A program made the position numbers and the translations under genes. The notes beneath the pieces were generated by a model, which saw nothing but the letters and a program-made list of their open reading frames with translations, was not told the origin of the DNA and searched no databases. 64,000 nt of DNA from Pantoea sp. 1.19 (lineage in GTDB: Bacteria; Pseudomonadota; Gammaproteobacteria; Enterobacterales; Enterobacteriaceae). Each line of letters starts with the position of its first letter. Positions within the stretch are counted from its first letter, which is position 1. The DNA lies in the NCBI RefSeq assembly GCF_001922585.1, contig NZ_MRBS01000001.1:1-64000 (forward strand). The letters are read 5' to 3'. Positions 38,964 through 47,103 of the stretch are shown in pieces.

Positions 38964-39567
38964 ATTCGATATTTCCAATGTTAAGGCGAAACTCGGCGTT
39001 CCGCTGTGGCAGAATACATAACGCTGTTGAATCCTGAGTCATGTCTGTTTCGTCGCGGACGCTGTTTGTCGCCGCGTTATCGATAATGACTGGGCAGATA
39101 TATTTTTATGATTAATTAATCAGTTTGCGGCTATTTCGTATTACGGAATGCATCTGTAACTCAGTGTGAATTTTTCTTGATGTAGCCGGAATGCCGCCGC
39201 TAAGGCGTAATTAGAATGTCTCTTTTTTAATGCGTTAATAAATCACTGCGCCAGCCAGTAAAATAAATCTGGCGGTGCAGTGAATACGTTTCATGATTAT
39301 TCTTTTCGGCAGAAAGTAGAGTTTTTCAGACGGGCTGTCAATTGGGCGGCGGCGGTGTGCCGGTGACGGCGTCGCCGAATGTCCACTATTCTGAGTCGCA
39401 GGGGCGCGGGCGGGTGAAATAATTGATGTATTTTCAACGCGTTGTTTTTACCGTCTCGAACATTCCTGGTTAACACTCTGACCAGATAAGATAAAGCCGG
39501 CGCGCGCTGGCGTCGTCGATGTCACAGATTGACACTTTTTCACATCCATTGTATAAAATCGCGCCTT
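38964..39567. other. ecp promoter region lacking ecpR
   Basis: This 600-base region is AT-rich over much of its length and must hold the ecpA promoter. In E. coli the LuxR-type regulator gene ecpR precedes ecpA. No frame here resembles it on either strand, and the next gene is a divergently placed iron-uptake operon. Confidence 0.6.
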
Positions 39568-39586
39568 AATAATGATTGTCATTTTC
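39568..39586. promoter_or_regulatory. Fur box of the siderophore-type ABC operon
   Basis: AATAATGATTGTCATTTTC matches 15 of 19 positions of the Fur consensus GATAATGATAATCATTATC. It sits 43 bases upstream of the binding-protein gene, the expected place for iron repression. Confidence 0.75.
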
Positions 39587-39629
39587 ATTCGCGCCTGACG
39601 CGGGTGAGTGCGTAACCGGTGGATCTGGA

Positions 39630-40628
39630 ATGAAAAAAATGTTTTGCGCGGCGGCCTGGCTGCTGGCGGCGATGGCGCCGGCTTACGCAACAATCTTTCC
39701 CCTCACGCTGCAAAACTGCGGCTACACGCAAACCTTTGCGCAGCCGCCGCAGCGGGTGGTGGCGCTGGGCCAGAATACCGTTGAAATCCTGCTGCTGCTG
39801 GGCCTGCAGGACCGGGTCGTCGCCAGCGCCTTCTGGCCAACGCGCATACTGCCGGCGCTGGCGGCGCAAAATCGTCAGATTAAGACCTTGACGGTAGAGA
39901 TCCCGACGCTGGAGTCGGTGCTGGCGCAGTCGCCGGACTTCGTGCCGGCGCAGCTGCCGCTGCTGCTCGGCCCGGATAGTAAGGTGGCGACGCGCGAAGA
40001 TTTTGCCACGGTGGGGATCAACAGCTACCTGTCGCCGGGCATGTGCGCCACGCACAAAAAGGCGGGGGATCTGTACGGCAGCCGCGCTGCGCTGTGGGAT
40101 ATGCGTTACCTCTATCAGGAGATTGCCGACTTTGCCGCCCTGTTTAACGTACCGGATCGCGGTGACGCGCTGATCGCCGATTTCAAACAGCGCGAACGCG
40201 CGCTGCGCGCCGAGTTCAGCCAGCGTAAGCAGCCCCTGACCTTTGTTTTCTGGTTCTCCAGCGCGTCGCCGGCCGCCGATGCCTACGTCGGCGGTAAAAA
40301 CAGCGCTTCCGGCTTTATCGCCGACGTGCTCGGTGGGCGCAACGCCATCACCACTGAAACCGAGTGGCCGACGGTCAGCTGGGAGAGCATCATTGCCGCT
40401 AATCCGGATGTGATTGTGGTCTCCAGCCTCGATCGCAACCGCTGGGCGCTGGATAAGGCCGAAGAGAAGATCGCGTTCCTGAAGCGCGATCCGGCCGTCA
40501 GTCAGCTGGAGGCGGTGAAGCAGGGGCGCATTGTGGTGATGGACGGTCAGGCAATGAACCCGACTATTCGTACGCTGTACGGCGCGGAGCAGGTGGCGGC
40601 TCAGCTGCGCACCCTGGGGCTGAAGTGA
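39630..40628 (+). CDS. Ferric-siderophore-type ABC transporter substrate-binding protein
   Basis: This 332-residue periplasmic protein has signal peptide MKKMFCAAAWLLAAMAPAYA and a FepB/TroA-type fold (PQRVVALGQNTVEILLLLGL, ANPDVIVVSSLDRNRWALDK). The ligand is presumably a ferric siderophore or another iron chelate, judging from the Fur box and the FecCD-type permease. The precise chelate is unknown. It overlaps the permease start (TGATG), so the operon is translationally coupled. An upstream in-frame ATG at 39576 lies inside the Fur box and is not used. Confidence 0.88.
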   Translation: MKKMFCAAAWLLAAMAPAYATIFPLTLQNCGYTQTFAQPPQRVVALGQNTVEILLLLGLQDRVVASAFWPTRILPALAAQNRQIKTLTVEIPTLESVLAQSPDFVPAQLPLLLGPDSKVATREDFATVGINSYLSPGMCATHKKAGDLYGSRAALWDMRYLYQEIADFAALFNVPDRGDALIADFKQRERALRAEFSQRKQPLTFVFWFSSASPAADAYVGGKNSASGFIADVLGGRNAITTETEWPTVSWESIIAANPDVIVVSSLDRNRWALDKAEEKIAFLKRDPAVSQLEAVKQGRIVVMDGQAMNPTIRTLYGAEQVAAQLRTLGLK

Positions 40629-41671
40629 TGGCAATGACGCTGCCCTCCGGCGAGCGCGGGATGCTGCTGCGTATGGGCGTGGCGGCGCTTGGCGTGCTGG
40701 CGCTGCTGCTGGTGATGGCGCTGAGCGTCAGCGTTGGCGAGCTGCATATCCCCCTGCGCAGCGTCGCGCTGGCGATGAGCAATCAGCTGGGGTTTACCGC
40801 CGAGCCGCTCAATCGTATCCATGAGCGGGTGATTTGGGATTTTCGCCTCAGCCGGGTACTGGTCGCCGCCTGCTGCGGCGCCGGACTGGCCCTGTGTGGC
40901 GCGGTGCTGCAGAGCCTGCTGAAAAATGCGCTGGCGGAGCCTTACGTGCTGGGCGTCTCCGCTGGCGCCTCAACCGGCGCGGTAGCGATCGTGGTGCTCG
41001 GTCTGGGAGCCGGTGCCGTATCGCTGTCGCTGGGCGCCTTTGTCGGCGCTTTTGTCGCCTTTGCGTTTGTCGCACTGCTCACCCACGGTGCACGCGGAGG
41101 CAATGAGCGCACTATTCTGGCCGGCGTGGCCGCCTCACAGCTGTTTAATGCCCTGACCGCCTGGACCATCAGTACCTCCGCCAGCGCTCAGCAAGCGCGC
41201 GATGTGATGTTCTGGCTGCTCGGCAGCTTTAGCGGGGTCCGCTGGCCGGAGTTTCAGCTGGTGCTGGCGGTGGTCGCGGCGGGGCTGGTGCTGTTCCTCT
41301 GGTACGCCCGCGCGCTGGATGCTTTTACCTTCGGCGACGACGCGGCGGCGTCACTGGGCATCGCGGTGCCGCGGGTGCGCCTGCTGCTGTTTACCGCCAC
41401 CGCGCTGCTCACCGCCACCATGGTGAGCATGGCGGGCTCGATCGGCTTTGTGGGGCTGGTGGTGCCGCATATTATGCGTTTCTTTGTTGGCCCGCTGCAC
41501 CGTTCGCTGCTGGTTGCCTGCGCGCTGGCGGGGGCCATATTGATGGTACTGGCCGATCTCGCCTCGCGCCTGCTGATTGCGCCGCAGAGCCTGCCGGTCG
41601 GCGTGGTTACGGCGCTGGTTGGCGTGCCGTTCTTCGCCGTGATCATTTATCGTTCGAGGACGCCCGGATGA
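40628..41671 (+). CDS. FecCD-family iron-chelate ABC permease
   Basis: This 347-residue permease has about ten membrane segments and the FecCD signatures LRSVALAMSNQLG, LSRVLVAACCGAGLALCGAV, AEPYVLGVSAGASTGA and GFVGLVVPHIMRFF. It forms the inner-membrane channel for the binding protein encoded just upstream and overlaps the ATPase gene by four bases. Confidence 0.9.
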   Translation: MAMTLPSGERGMLLRMGVAALGVLALLLVMALSVSVGELHIPLRSVALAMSNQLGFTAEPLNRIHERVIWDFRLSRVLVAACCGAGLALCGAVLQSLLKNALAEPYVLGVSAGASTGAVAIVVLGLGAGAVSLSLGAFVGAFVAFAFVALLTHGARGGNERTILAGVAASQLFNALTAWTISTSASAQQARDVMFWLLGSFSGVRWPEFQLVLAVVAAGLVLFLWYARALDAFTFGDDAAASLGIAVPRVRLLLFTATALLTATMVSMAGSIGFVGLVVPHIMRFFVGPLHRSLLVACALAGAILMVLADLASRLLIAPQSLPVGVVTALVGVPFFAVIIYRSRTPG

Positions 41672-42429
41672 CCCTGCACGCGGAACACCTGAGCTGGCGG
41701 GTTGGCAGCAAGGTGATTGTGGATGATGTGTCGCTGCGCGTTGCCGCGGGTAGTACCGTTGGCCTGCTGGGCCCGAACGGCAGCGGTAAGTCTTCGCTGC
41801 TGCGCATTCTCGCCGGCCTGCGCCGCCCGCACGCCGGTCGGGTTACGCTGGACGGCGAAGACCTGACGCGGATGAACAAAAAGACACTGGCGCGGCGGCT
41901 GGCGTTTGTGGAGCAGCACGCGGTGACCGGCGCGAATATGCCGGTGCGCGAGGTGGTTCGGCTGGGCCGTATTCCACACCATTCGCCGTTTTCCGCCTGG
42001 CGTCACGAGGATGAGGCGGCGGTCACCGGCGCGCTGGCGCGCGTGGAGATGCTGGAGAGTGCCGATCGCGGCTGGCTCAGCCTCTCCGGTGGCGAGCGCC
42101 AGCGGGTAAATATCGCCCGCGCGCTGGCCCAGTCGCCGCGAGAAATCCTGCTGGATGAGCCCACGAATCACCTCGATATACAGCATCAATTGCAGCTGAT
42201 GCAGCTGATCGGCGCGCTGCCGGTCACCAGCATCGTGGCGATCCACGATCTCAACCACGCGGCGCAGTTTTGCGACGCGCTGTGGGTGATGCAGCAGGGG
42301 CGTGTGGTGGCCAGCGGGACGCCAGAAGCGGTGCTGACTGAAGCGCTGCTGTGGCAGGTGTTCCGCGTGAAAGCGCGGGTGGCGCCGTCGCCGTTCCACG
42401 GCAAACCTCACATCCAGTTCCTGGTCTGA
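41668..42429 (+). CDS. Iron-chelate ABC transporter ATP-binding protein
   Basis: This 253-residue ATPase has Walker A GLLGPNGSGKSSLLR, signature LSGGERQRVNIARAL, Walker B EILLDEPTNHLD and the switch His in VAIHDLNHAAQF. It belongs to the FecE/FhuC group and completes the importer. It overlaps both the permease and the MFS gene. Confidence 0.93.
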   Translation: MTLHAEHLSWRVGSKVIVDDVSLRVAAGSTVGLLGPNGSGKSSLLRILAGLRRPHAGRVTLDGEDLTRMNKKTLARRLAFVEQHAVTGANMPVREVVRLGRIPHHSPFSAWRHEDEAAVTGALARVEMLESADRGWLSLSGGERQRVNIARALAQSPREILLDEPTNHLDIQHQLQLMQLIGALPVTSIVAIHDLNHAAQFCDALWVMQQGRVVASGTPEAVLTEALLWQVFRVKARVAPSPFHGKPHIQFLV

Positions 42430-43664
42430 TGCCGATGGGTGCCGCTGCTCCGCGCGCGCCGGGCGCGGTCTGGCCACCGCTGCTGCTCGGCAGTCAGCTG
42501 GTGTTTAACCTCGGTTTTTACGCCGTAGTGCCGTTTCTGGCGATTTATTTGCGAGATGATCTGCTGCTCTCCGGCACCGCTATCGGCTTAATTCTCGGGC
42601 TGCGTACGTTCTCACAGCAGGGGATGTTTATTCTTGGCGGCGCGCTGGCGGACCGCTTTGGCGCACGCGGGGTGATCCTGTGCGGCTGCGTCATTCGCAT
42701 TGCTGGCTATCTGCTGCTGGCGCTGGGCGATGCCCTCTGGCCGGTGGTGGCGGGTGCCTGCCTGACCGGCGTTGGCGGCGCGCTATTCTCTCCCTCCATC
42801 GAGGCGCTGCTGGCGCGCGCCGGCGGCGATAGCGAAGCGCGCGGCAAGCGCAGTCGGGCGGAGTGGTTTGCGCTGTTTGCCGTCTGCGGTGAGCTGGGCG
42901 CGGTGCTCGGGCCGGCGCTGGGCGCGCTGCTCACCGGCTGGGGCTTTCGCCAGGTGGCGCTCAGCGGCGCCGGGCTGTTTATGCTGGCGCTGATCCTGCT
43001 GTTTTTCTGCCTGCCGGCGTCGCCGCGCGGTAGGGGGGCGCTGACCGTGGTGCCGTGGTGGACCACCTTTCGCCAGCGGCGTTTTGTTGCCTTTATCGTG
43101 GCGTACAGCAGCTGGCTGCTGAGCTACAACCAGCTGTACCTGGCGCTGCCGGTGGAGATCCAGCGGGTGGGCGGCAGCGAGAGAGATCTGGGGCCGCTGT
43201 TCATGCTGGCTTCCCTGCTGATTATCCTGCTGCAGCTGCCACTGGCGCGCCTGGCCCGGCGCCTGCCGGCGCGGCGAGTGCTGCCGCTGGGTTTTCTGCT
43301 GCTGTCGGCCGGCTTTCTCTGCGTGGCGCTCTGCGCCACCTCTCCGCCAGCGGCGGGCTGGCTGCGCTTTCTGCCCGCCGCCGGTCTGGTCACGCTGCTG
43401 ACCTGCGGGCAGATGCTGCTGGTACCCGCCGCGAAGGATCTGGTGCCGGCGTTTGCCCAGCCGTCAACGCTGGGCGCACACTACGGGGCGCTGGCCACCG
43501 CCGGTGGCTGTGCGGTGCTGATCGGCAATCTGCTGCTCGGCGGCGTCCTCGACCTGGCGCTGACGCCCTCTGGCGCGGCCGCGCTCCCCTGGTTACTGCT
43601 GGCGGCGTTTCCGCTGGCGAGCGCCGTGGCGATGGCGCGGATCTGCCGCCGGCTGCCCCGCTGA
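42429..43664 (+). CDS. MFS transporter of the iron operon, MdtH-like
   Basis: The 411-residue protein has 12 membrane segments. The pattern GLRTFSQQGMFILGGALADRFGARG resembles MdtH-type multidrug exporters (read with its motif A in ADRFGARG). The start codon overlaps the ATPase stop (TGATG), so it belongs to the Fur-controlled operon. Such an exporter beside an iron-chelate importer could secrete the siderophore or release it after uptake, but no siderophore synthesis gene is nearby. Confidence 0.85.
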   Translation: MPMGAAAPRAPGAVWPPLLLGSQLVFNLGFYAVVPFLAIYLRDDLLLSGTAIGLILGLRTFSQQGMFILGGALADRFGARGVILCGCVIRIAGYLLLALGDALWPVVAGACLTGVGGALFSPSIEALLARAGGDSEARGKRSRAEWFALFAVCGELGAVLGPALGALLTGWGFRQVALSGAGLFMLALILLFFCLPASPRGRGALTVVPWWTTFRQRRFVAFIVAYSSWLLSYNQLYLALPVEIQRVGGSERDLGPLFMLASLLIILLQLPLARLARRLPARRVLPLGFLLLSAGFLCVALCATSPPAAGWLRFLPAAGLVTLLTCGQMLLVPAAKDLVPAFAQPSTLGAHYGALATAGGCAVLIGNLLLGGVLDLALTPSGAAALPWLLLAAFPLASAVAMARICRRLPR

Positions 43665-43672
43665 TGGCCGAC

Positions 43673-44944
43673 TCAGGCACCGTGCCGGCGCAGAAAGCGC
43701 GCCCGCCAGGGCTTCAGCAGCAGTAGCGCCAGCAGGGCACAGAGAATATCCAGCGTAATGGCGCTGCTGAACACCAGGCTCCAGCTGTGGGTATGCTGAT
43801 AGAGCAGGGCGGCCAGCGGCCCGCCAACAACAGCTCCGATGCCCTGAGACATATACAGCCAGCCGTAGTTGCTGGTGGCGTGACGGGTGCCGAAGGTATC
43901 GGTCAGCGTGGCCGGAAACAGCGAGAAAATCTCTCCCCAGCCGAAGAACACCAGCCCGGAGAGCAGCACAAACAGCAGCGGATCATCCTTGCACAGCAGC
44001 CACAGGGTCATGGCCACCCCCTCCAGGCCAAAGGCGAAAAACATCATCGTTTCCCGGCCGAGGCGATCGGAGAGGTAGCCACATACCGGTCGGGTCAGGC
44101 CGTTCATTAACCGGTCGAGGGTCATCGCCAGCGGCAGCGCCGCCATGCCGAGGATCGTCACCGAGGTAATGCCAAAATCGCCGGCGAAAATCGCCATCTG
44201 CGAGGTGACCATCAGCCCGGAGGTGGACATCATGGTCATCATCACGAACATCAGCCAGAACAGCGGCTGACGCAGCATTTCGCGCGAGCGGAAATCCCGC
44301 TGCGTGACCGGCAGCGCGGCGTCGGGGCGGGCCGGCGCTTCGGCGGCCGGCGGCGGGGTACGCAGCCCCTGGCCGGCGAGAAAGCCGATCAGCGCCATCA
44401 GCGCGCCAAATTGCCACAGCGTATTCTCCATCCCCTGCGCCGCCAGAGAGTGGGTGACGGGAAAGGTGGTGAGGATAGCCCCCATGCCGTAGCCCGCGGC
44501 GACCATGCCGGTGGCAAAGCCGCGCCGCTGCGGAAACCAGCGCACCATCAGCCCCACCACGCCGATATAGACAATGCCGGTCCCCAGTCCGCCGAGTACG
44601 CCGTAGCTCAGGTACAGCGCCGTCAGGCTGTCGATGCGCGCCGCCAGCATCCAGCTTCCGCCGGTCAGCAGCGTGCCCAGCGCGATCAGCCGGCGCGGGC
44701 CAAAGCGATCAATCAGCCGCCCCTGGAAAGGGGCAAAAAAGGTTTGCAGGACGATCAGCAGCGAGAAGGTCAGCTGGATTTCAGCCAGCGGCACCTGCAG
44801 CTTGTCCATCAGCGGACGGGTAAACAGCGCCCAGACGTATTGCGGGCTGGAGATGGCTATCATACAGATCAGGCCGAGGGCCAGCTGCATCCATTTGGTG
44901 CCAGGGCGGGTCAGCAGATGGTCGGATAAAGGCAGTTGGGTCAT
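43673..44944 (-). CDS. OFA-family MFS carrier (oxalate/formate antiporter-like)
   Basis: This 423-residue transporter has two sets of six segments. The OFA-type sequence includes LGGLGTGIVYIGVVGLMVRW, FPQRRGFATGMVAAGYGMGA and NYGWLYMSQGIGAVVGG. The family exchanges small carboxylates, although many members have unknown substrates. It is convergent with the iron-operon MFS gene, with only eight bases between stops. The ATG at 44944 gives the family N-terminus. Confidence 0.85.
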   Translation of the reverse strand: MTQLPLSDHLLTRPGTKWMQLALGLICMIAISSPQYVWALFTRPLMDKLQVPLAEIQLTFSLLIVLQTFFAPFQGRLIDRFGPRRLIALGTLLTGGSWMLAARIDSLTALYLSYGVLGGLGTGIVYIGVVGLMVRWFPQRRGFATGMVAAGYGMGAILTTFPVTHSLAAQGMENTLWQFGALMALIGFLAGQGLRTPPPAAEAPARPDAALPVTQRDFRSREMLRQPLFWLMFVMMTMMSTSGLMVTSQMAIFAGDFGITSVTILGMAALPLAMTLDRLMNGLTRPVCGYLSDRLGRETMMFFAFGLEGVAMTLWLLCKDDPLLFVLLSGLVFFGWGEIFSLFPATLTDTFGTRHATSNYGWLYMSQGIGAVVGGPLAALLYQHTHSWSLVFSSAITLDILCALLALLLLKPWRARFLRRHGA

Positions 44945-45674
44945 GATACGGCTCCGCAAAAGGGGGGCGATTGCCGATGCATATTGTGTGCCAGACGCCG
45001 CGAGGCGCGCAGGGCGGGAGGAGGAGGGGAGAACTCAGGCCGGGAATGCCTCATGATGTGGCAGCCCGAACTGAGGCGGTGCAATAGCTGCCTGCCCGAC
45101 GCGGGCCGGCGGGATTCAGGGGTTAAAAATTCACGTAGCTTCTCACGCGGTGAATCGGAGCACCATACCCTTTCCATATCGCCAATAATCTGCTGCCTGA
45201 TTGATGGCGGAACGACCGTCAGGAAGGACATCGTAAGCCCTGCATCGGTGTGCTGCTCTGTATCTTTTTGACCTTGTCGGTACGGTCGCTGTACTGACTG
45301 TCAATAAAAACTACCCGGTGATATTTTTCCGGCGGCGCCCGACCGGATGCGGCGTGGGGGCCAACCGGAACGGGACCGGATGTGGCGCTGAGGATGTCAG
45401 AATTTGACCAGGTGCAGAATGGGAAGGGAGGTCATCACCTGTAGGATTTTGCCTACGCCTTTCATAAACGGCGAGGTGACCGATTTTTAGCCATTTTCAT
45501 CAGTGGGTTAGGATTTTTCGTCAGTCGCGGCGTGCGAAAAAGATGAACATCCTGTGCCCCGGAGGTTGAACGCGCGTCAGCGCGGCGCCATCTCTGCCGG
45601 CTAAGTTCGCGGCGCGAGCGCGCAACGTCCGCGCTGCGCCGACCTTTCTATGCCCGACAACAAGGTGACGATCC
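44945..45674. other. Long intergenic region with structured element
   Basis: No gene is supportable. Short GC repeats CCGGATGCGGCG and CCGGATGTGGCG (about 45350 and 45375) resemble REP halves. A candidate folded RNA at 45430-45488 is listed separately. The rest has no recognisable feature. Confidence 0.4.
45430..45488 (+). ncRNA. Candidate structured RNA with three-way fold and T-run
   Basis: Outer arms GGTCA...CCT (45430-45440) pair with AGGTGACC (45474-45481) with a three-base bulge. Inside, GTAGG/CCTAC (45441-45445, 45452-45456) and GCC/GGC (45457-45459, 45470-45472) form two hairpins. Five T residues follow at 45484-45488. It could be a terminator-like 3' end or a small RNA. Evidence is pairing only. 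Confidence 0.3.
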
Positions 45675-46646
45675 ATGAAAGCACAGTTACTGCAGCAAAC
45701 CGGTTCCGATTATCAGCTGACGCTGGCGGAGGTCGATGCGCCGGAGCCCGGTCCCGGCGAGGTTCGCATTCGGGTACGCGGCTCCAGCATTAATCCGGTG
45801 GACTACAAATTTGCCCAGCAGGGTAAGGATTTGCCGCTGCCGCATATTCTTGGTATCGACGCCGCCGGTGAAATTGATGCCGTGGGAGAGGGCGTCACGG
45901 CGTTTCAACCCGGCGATCGGGTGATGGCGCTGACCAACCTCTATCGCTGGGGCGGCTTTGCCGAACAGGTGGTGGTGGATGCCCGGGTGGTCAGTCGTCT
46001 GCCGGACGGCCTGGATTTTGCCCGCGCCGGGGTGCTGCCCTGCGCCGCGCTGACCGCCTGGCAGGCGGTGCACCTGAAGCTAAATCTGCAGCCGGGACAG
46101 ACGGTGTTGATCACCGCCGCCGGCGGCGGTGTCGGTAGCTTTGCGGTACAGATGGCGCGCCGCGCCGGTGCGCGGGTGATCGCCAGCGCCTCACGCCAGG
46201 CTCAGTGGCTGCGCGATTTGGGCGCCGACGCGGTGGTGAACCGGCGGGAGGGGGATCTGGTTGCACAGGTACTGAGCGCAACCGATGGACGTGGCGTAGA
46301 CGCCATCATCGATCTGGTGTCGGCCGACTCCGCCACCGCGCTGCTGCCGCTGCTGCGCCATAACGGCGCAATCGCCTGCGTGGTAGGGCGTCCCTCCAGC
46401 GATGCGATGCCGGCGTGGGGCAAAGCGCTGTCGGTACACGATGTGGCACTGGGCTTCGCCTGGGCGTACGGGGATGGCGATAATCTGCGCGATATTGCCC
46501 GCGCCGGGGAGAGTGTGGCGCAGTGGGTAGCCGACGGTGAGATAGTGGTGACTTTTGCTGATCACCTCTCTTTGGCGGCGGTGCCGCAGGCGCTGCGCGC
46601 TGCCGAGGAGGGGAAAACGTACGGAAAGGTGGCGATCGCGTTTTGA
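45675..46646 (+). CDS. NADPH:quinone oxidoreductase-like zinc-free MDR enzyme
   Basis: This 323-residue medium-chain reductase has the quinone-reductase layout: substrate domain with SSINPVDYKFAQQGKDLPLP and ILGIDAAGEIDAVGEGV, then the nucleotide site VLITAAGGGVGSFAVQMARR. No zinc-binding cysteines are present. It probably reduces quinones or enones with NADPH. It is a single gene, closed by a strong terminator. Confidence 0.88.
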   Translation: MKAQLLQQTGSDYQLTLAEVDAPEPGPGEVRIRVRGSSINPVDYKFAQQGKDLPLPHILGIDAAGEIDAVGEGVTAFQPGDRVMALTNLYRWGGFAEQVVVDARVVSRLPDGLDFARAGVLPCAALTAWQAVHLKLNLQPGQTVLITAAGGGVGSFAVQMARRAGARVIASASRQAQWLRDLGADAVVNRREGDLVAQVLSATDGRGVDAIIDLVSADSATALLPLLRHNGAIACVVGRPSSDAMPAWGKALSVHDVALGFAWAYGDGDNLRDIARAGESVAQWVADGEIVVTFADHLSLAAVPQALRAAEEGKTYGKVAIAF

Positions 46647-46651
46647 TCAGA

Positions 46652-46679
46652 AACGGGCAGGCTTGCCTGCCCGTTTTTT
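46652..46679 (+). terminator. Rho-independent terminator
   Basis: ACGGGCAGGC and GCCTGCCCGT form a perfect 10-base-pair stem with a TT loop, followed by six T residues. It directly follows the quinone-reductase-like gene and may also end the small convergent gene at 46687. Confidence 0.92.
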
Positions 46680-46686
46680 CAGGGTA

Positions 46687-46824
46687 TTAGCGCGTGGGAT
46701 AGGGCCAGTGGACATCCACGCCCACCCACGACAGCAGCAGCGTAGTGGCCACGCCCAGTGCCGCTGCGAGAATCAAAACCACCATCATCATTTCCAGCTT
46801 TTTTAACAGGCTGTATCTGGCCAT
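46687..46824 (-). CDS. Small single-pass membrane protein, 45 residues
   Basis: The frame encodes MARYSLLKKLEMMMVVLILA and continues with a hydrophobic helix (ALGVATTLLLSWVGV) and a short polar tail ending WPYPTR. The positive N-terminus, single transmembrane helix and a very strong purine-rich ribosome binding site (GGAGGGGGGAG just before the ATG) support a real gene. The function is unknown. It faces the quinone-reductase-like gene across a terminator. Confidence 0.7.
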   Translation of the reverse strand: MARYSLLKKLEMMMVVLILAAALGVATTLLLSWVGVDVHWPYPTR

Positions 46825-47032
46825 CTCCCCCCTCCACTGCGTGATGTAAGTCACATAAAAATGAGCGATCCGTGCGTTATTTTCTATTATTCTAATGTAA
46901 TTAAGTGTGTATCATGCTCGGATTTATCTGAGATTTTATACATAACATGCTGTATTAATTAAATTTTAAATGTTTTGTCGCTGAGTGGCGAGTATCTGTA
47001 TATATAATATAAATTTGTTTATTGGCGAGGCG

Positions 47033-47060
47033 TTGACGATTGAACAAAAAATGCTATGGT
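47033..47060 (+). promoter_or_regulatory. Candidate sigma-70 promoter of the polyol dehydrogenase
   Basis: TTGACG (47033-47038) and TATGGT (47055-47060) are separated by 16 bases. An inverted repeat GTTAC-TG-GTAAC (47059-47070) overlaps the -10 and could be an operator for a local regulator. Confidence 0.45.
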
Positions 47061-47072
47061 TACTGGTAACAT

Positions 47073-47088
47073 TGTGACCATCTTCACA
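47073..47088. promoter_or_regulatory. Consensus CRP site in the leader
   Basis: TGTGA-CCATCT-TCACA matches the CRP consensus TGTGA-N6-TCACA at every conserved base. It lies only 15 bases before the start codon and downstream of the best promoter match. This would put CRP in the 5' leader unless another promoter is used. Confidence 0.65.
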
Positions 47089-47103
47089 GATTAAGGAGTT
47101 CGT

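Noticed and set aside
39585-40634. 349-codon open frame antisense to the iron-binding protein gene
   Set aside because: Arg/Gln/His-rich shadow without motif; the plus-strand gene has signal peptide, Fur box and operon context.
44941-45231. 96-codon minus-strand frame upstream of the OFA carrier
   Set aside because: Pro/Arg/Ser-rich, no ribosome binding site; more likely the carrier's leader region.
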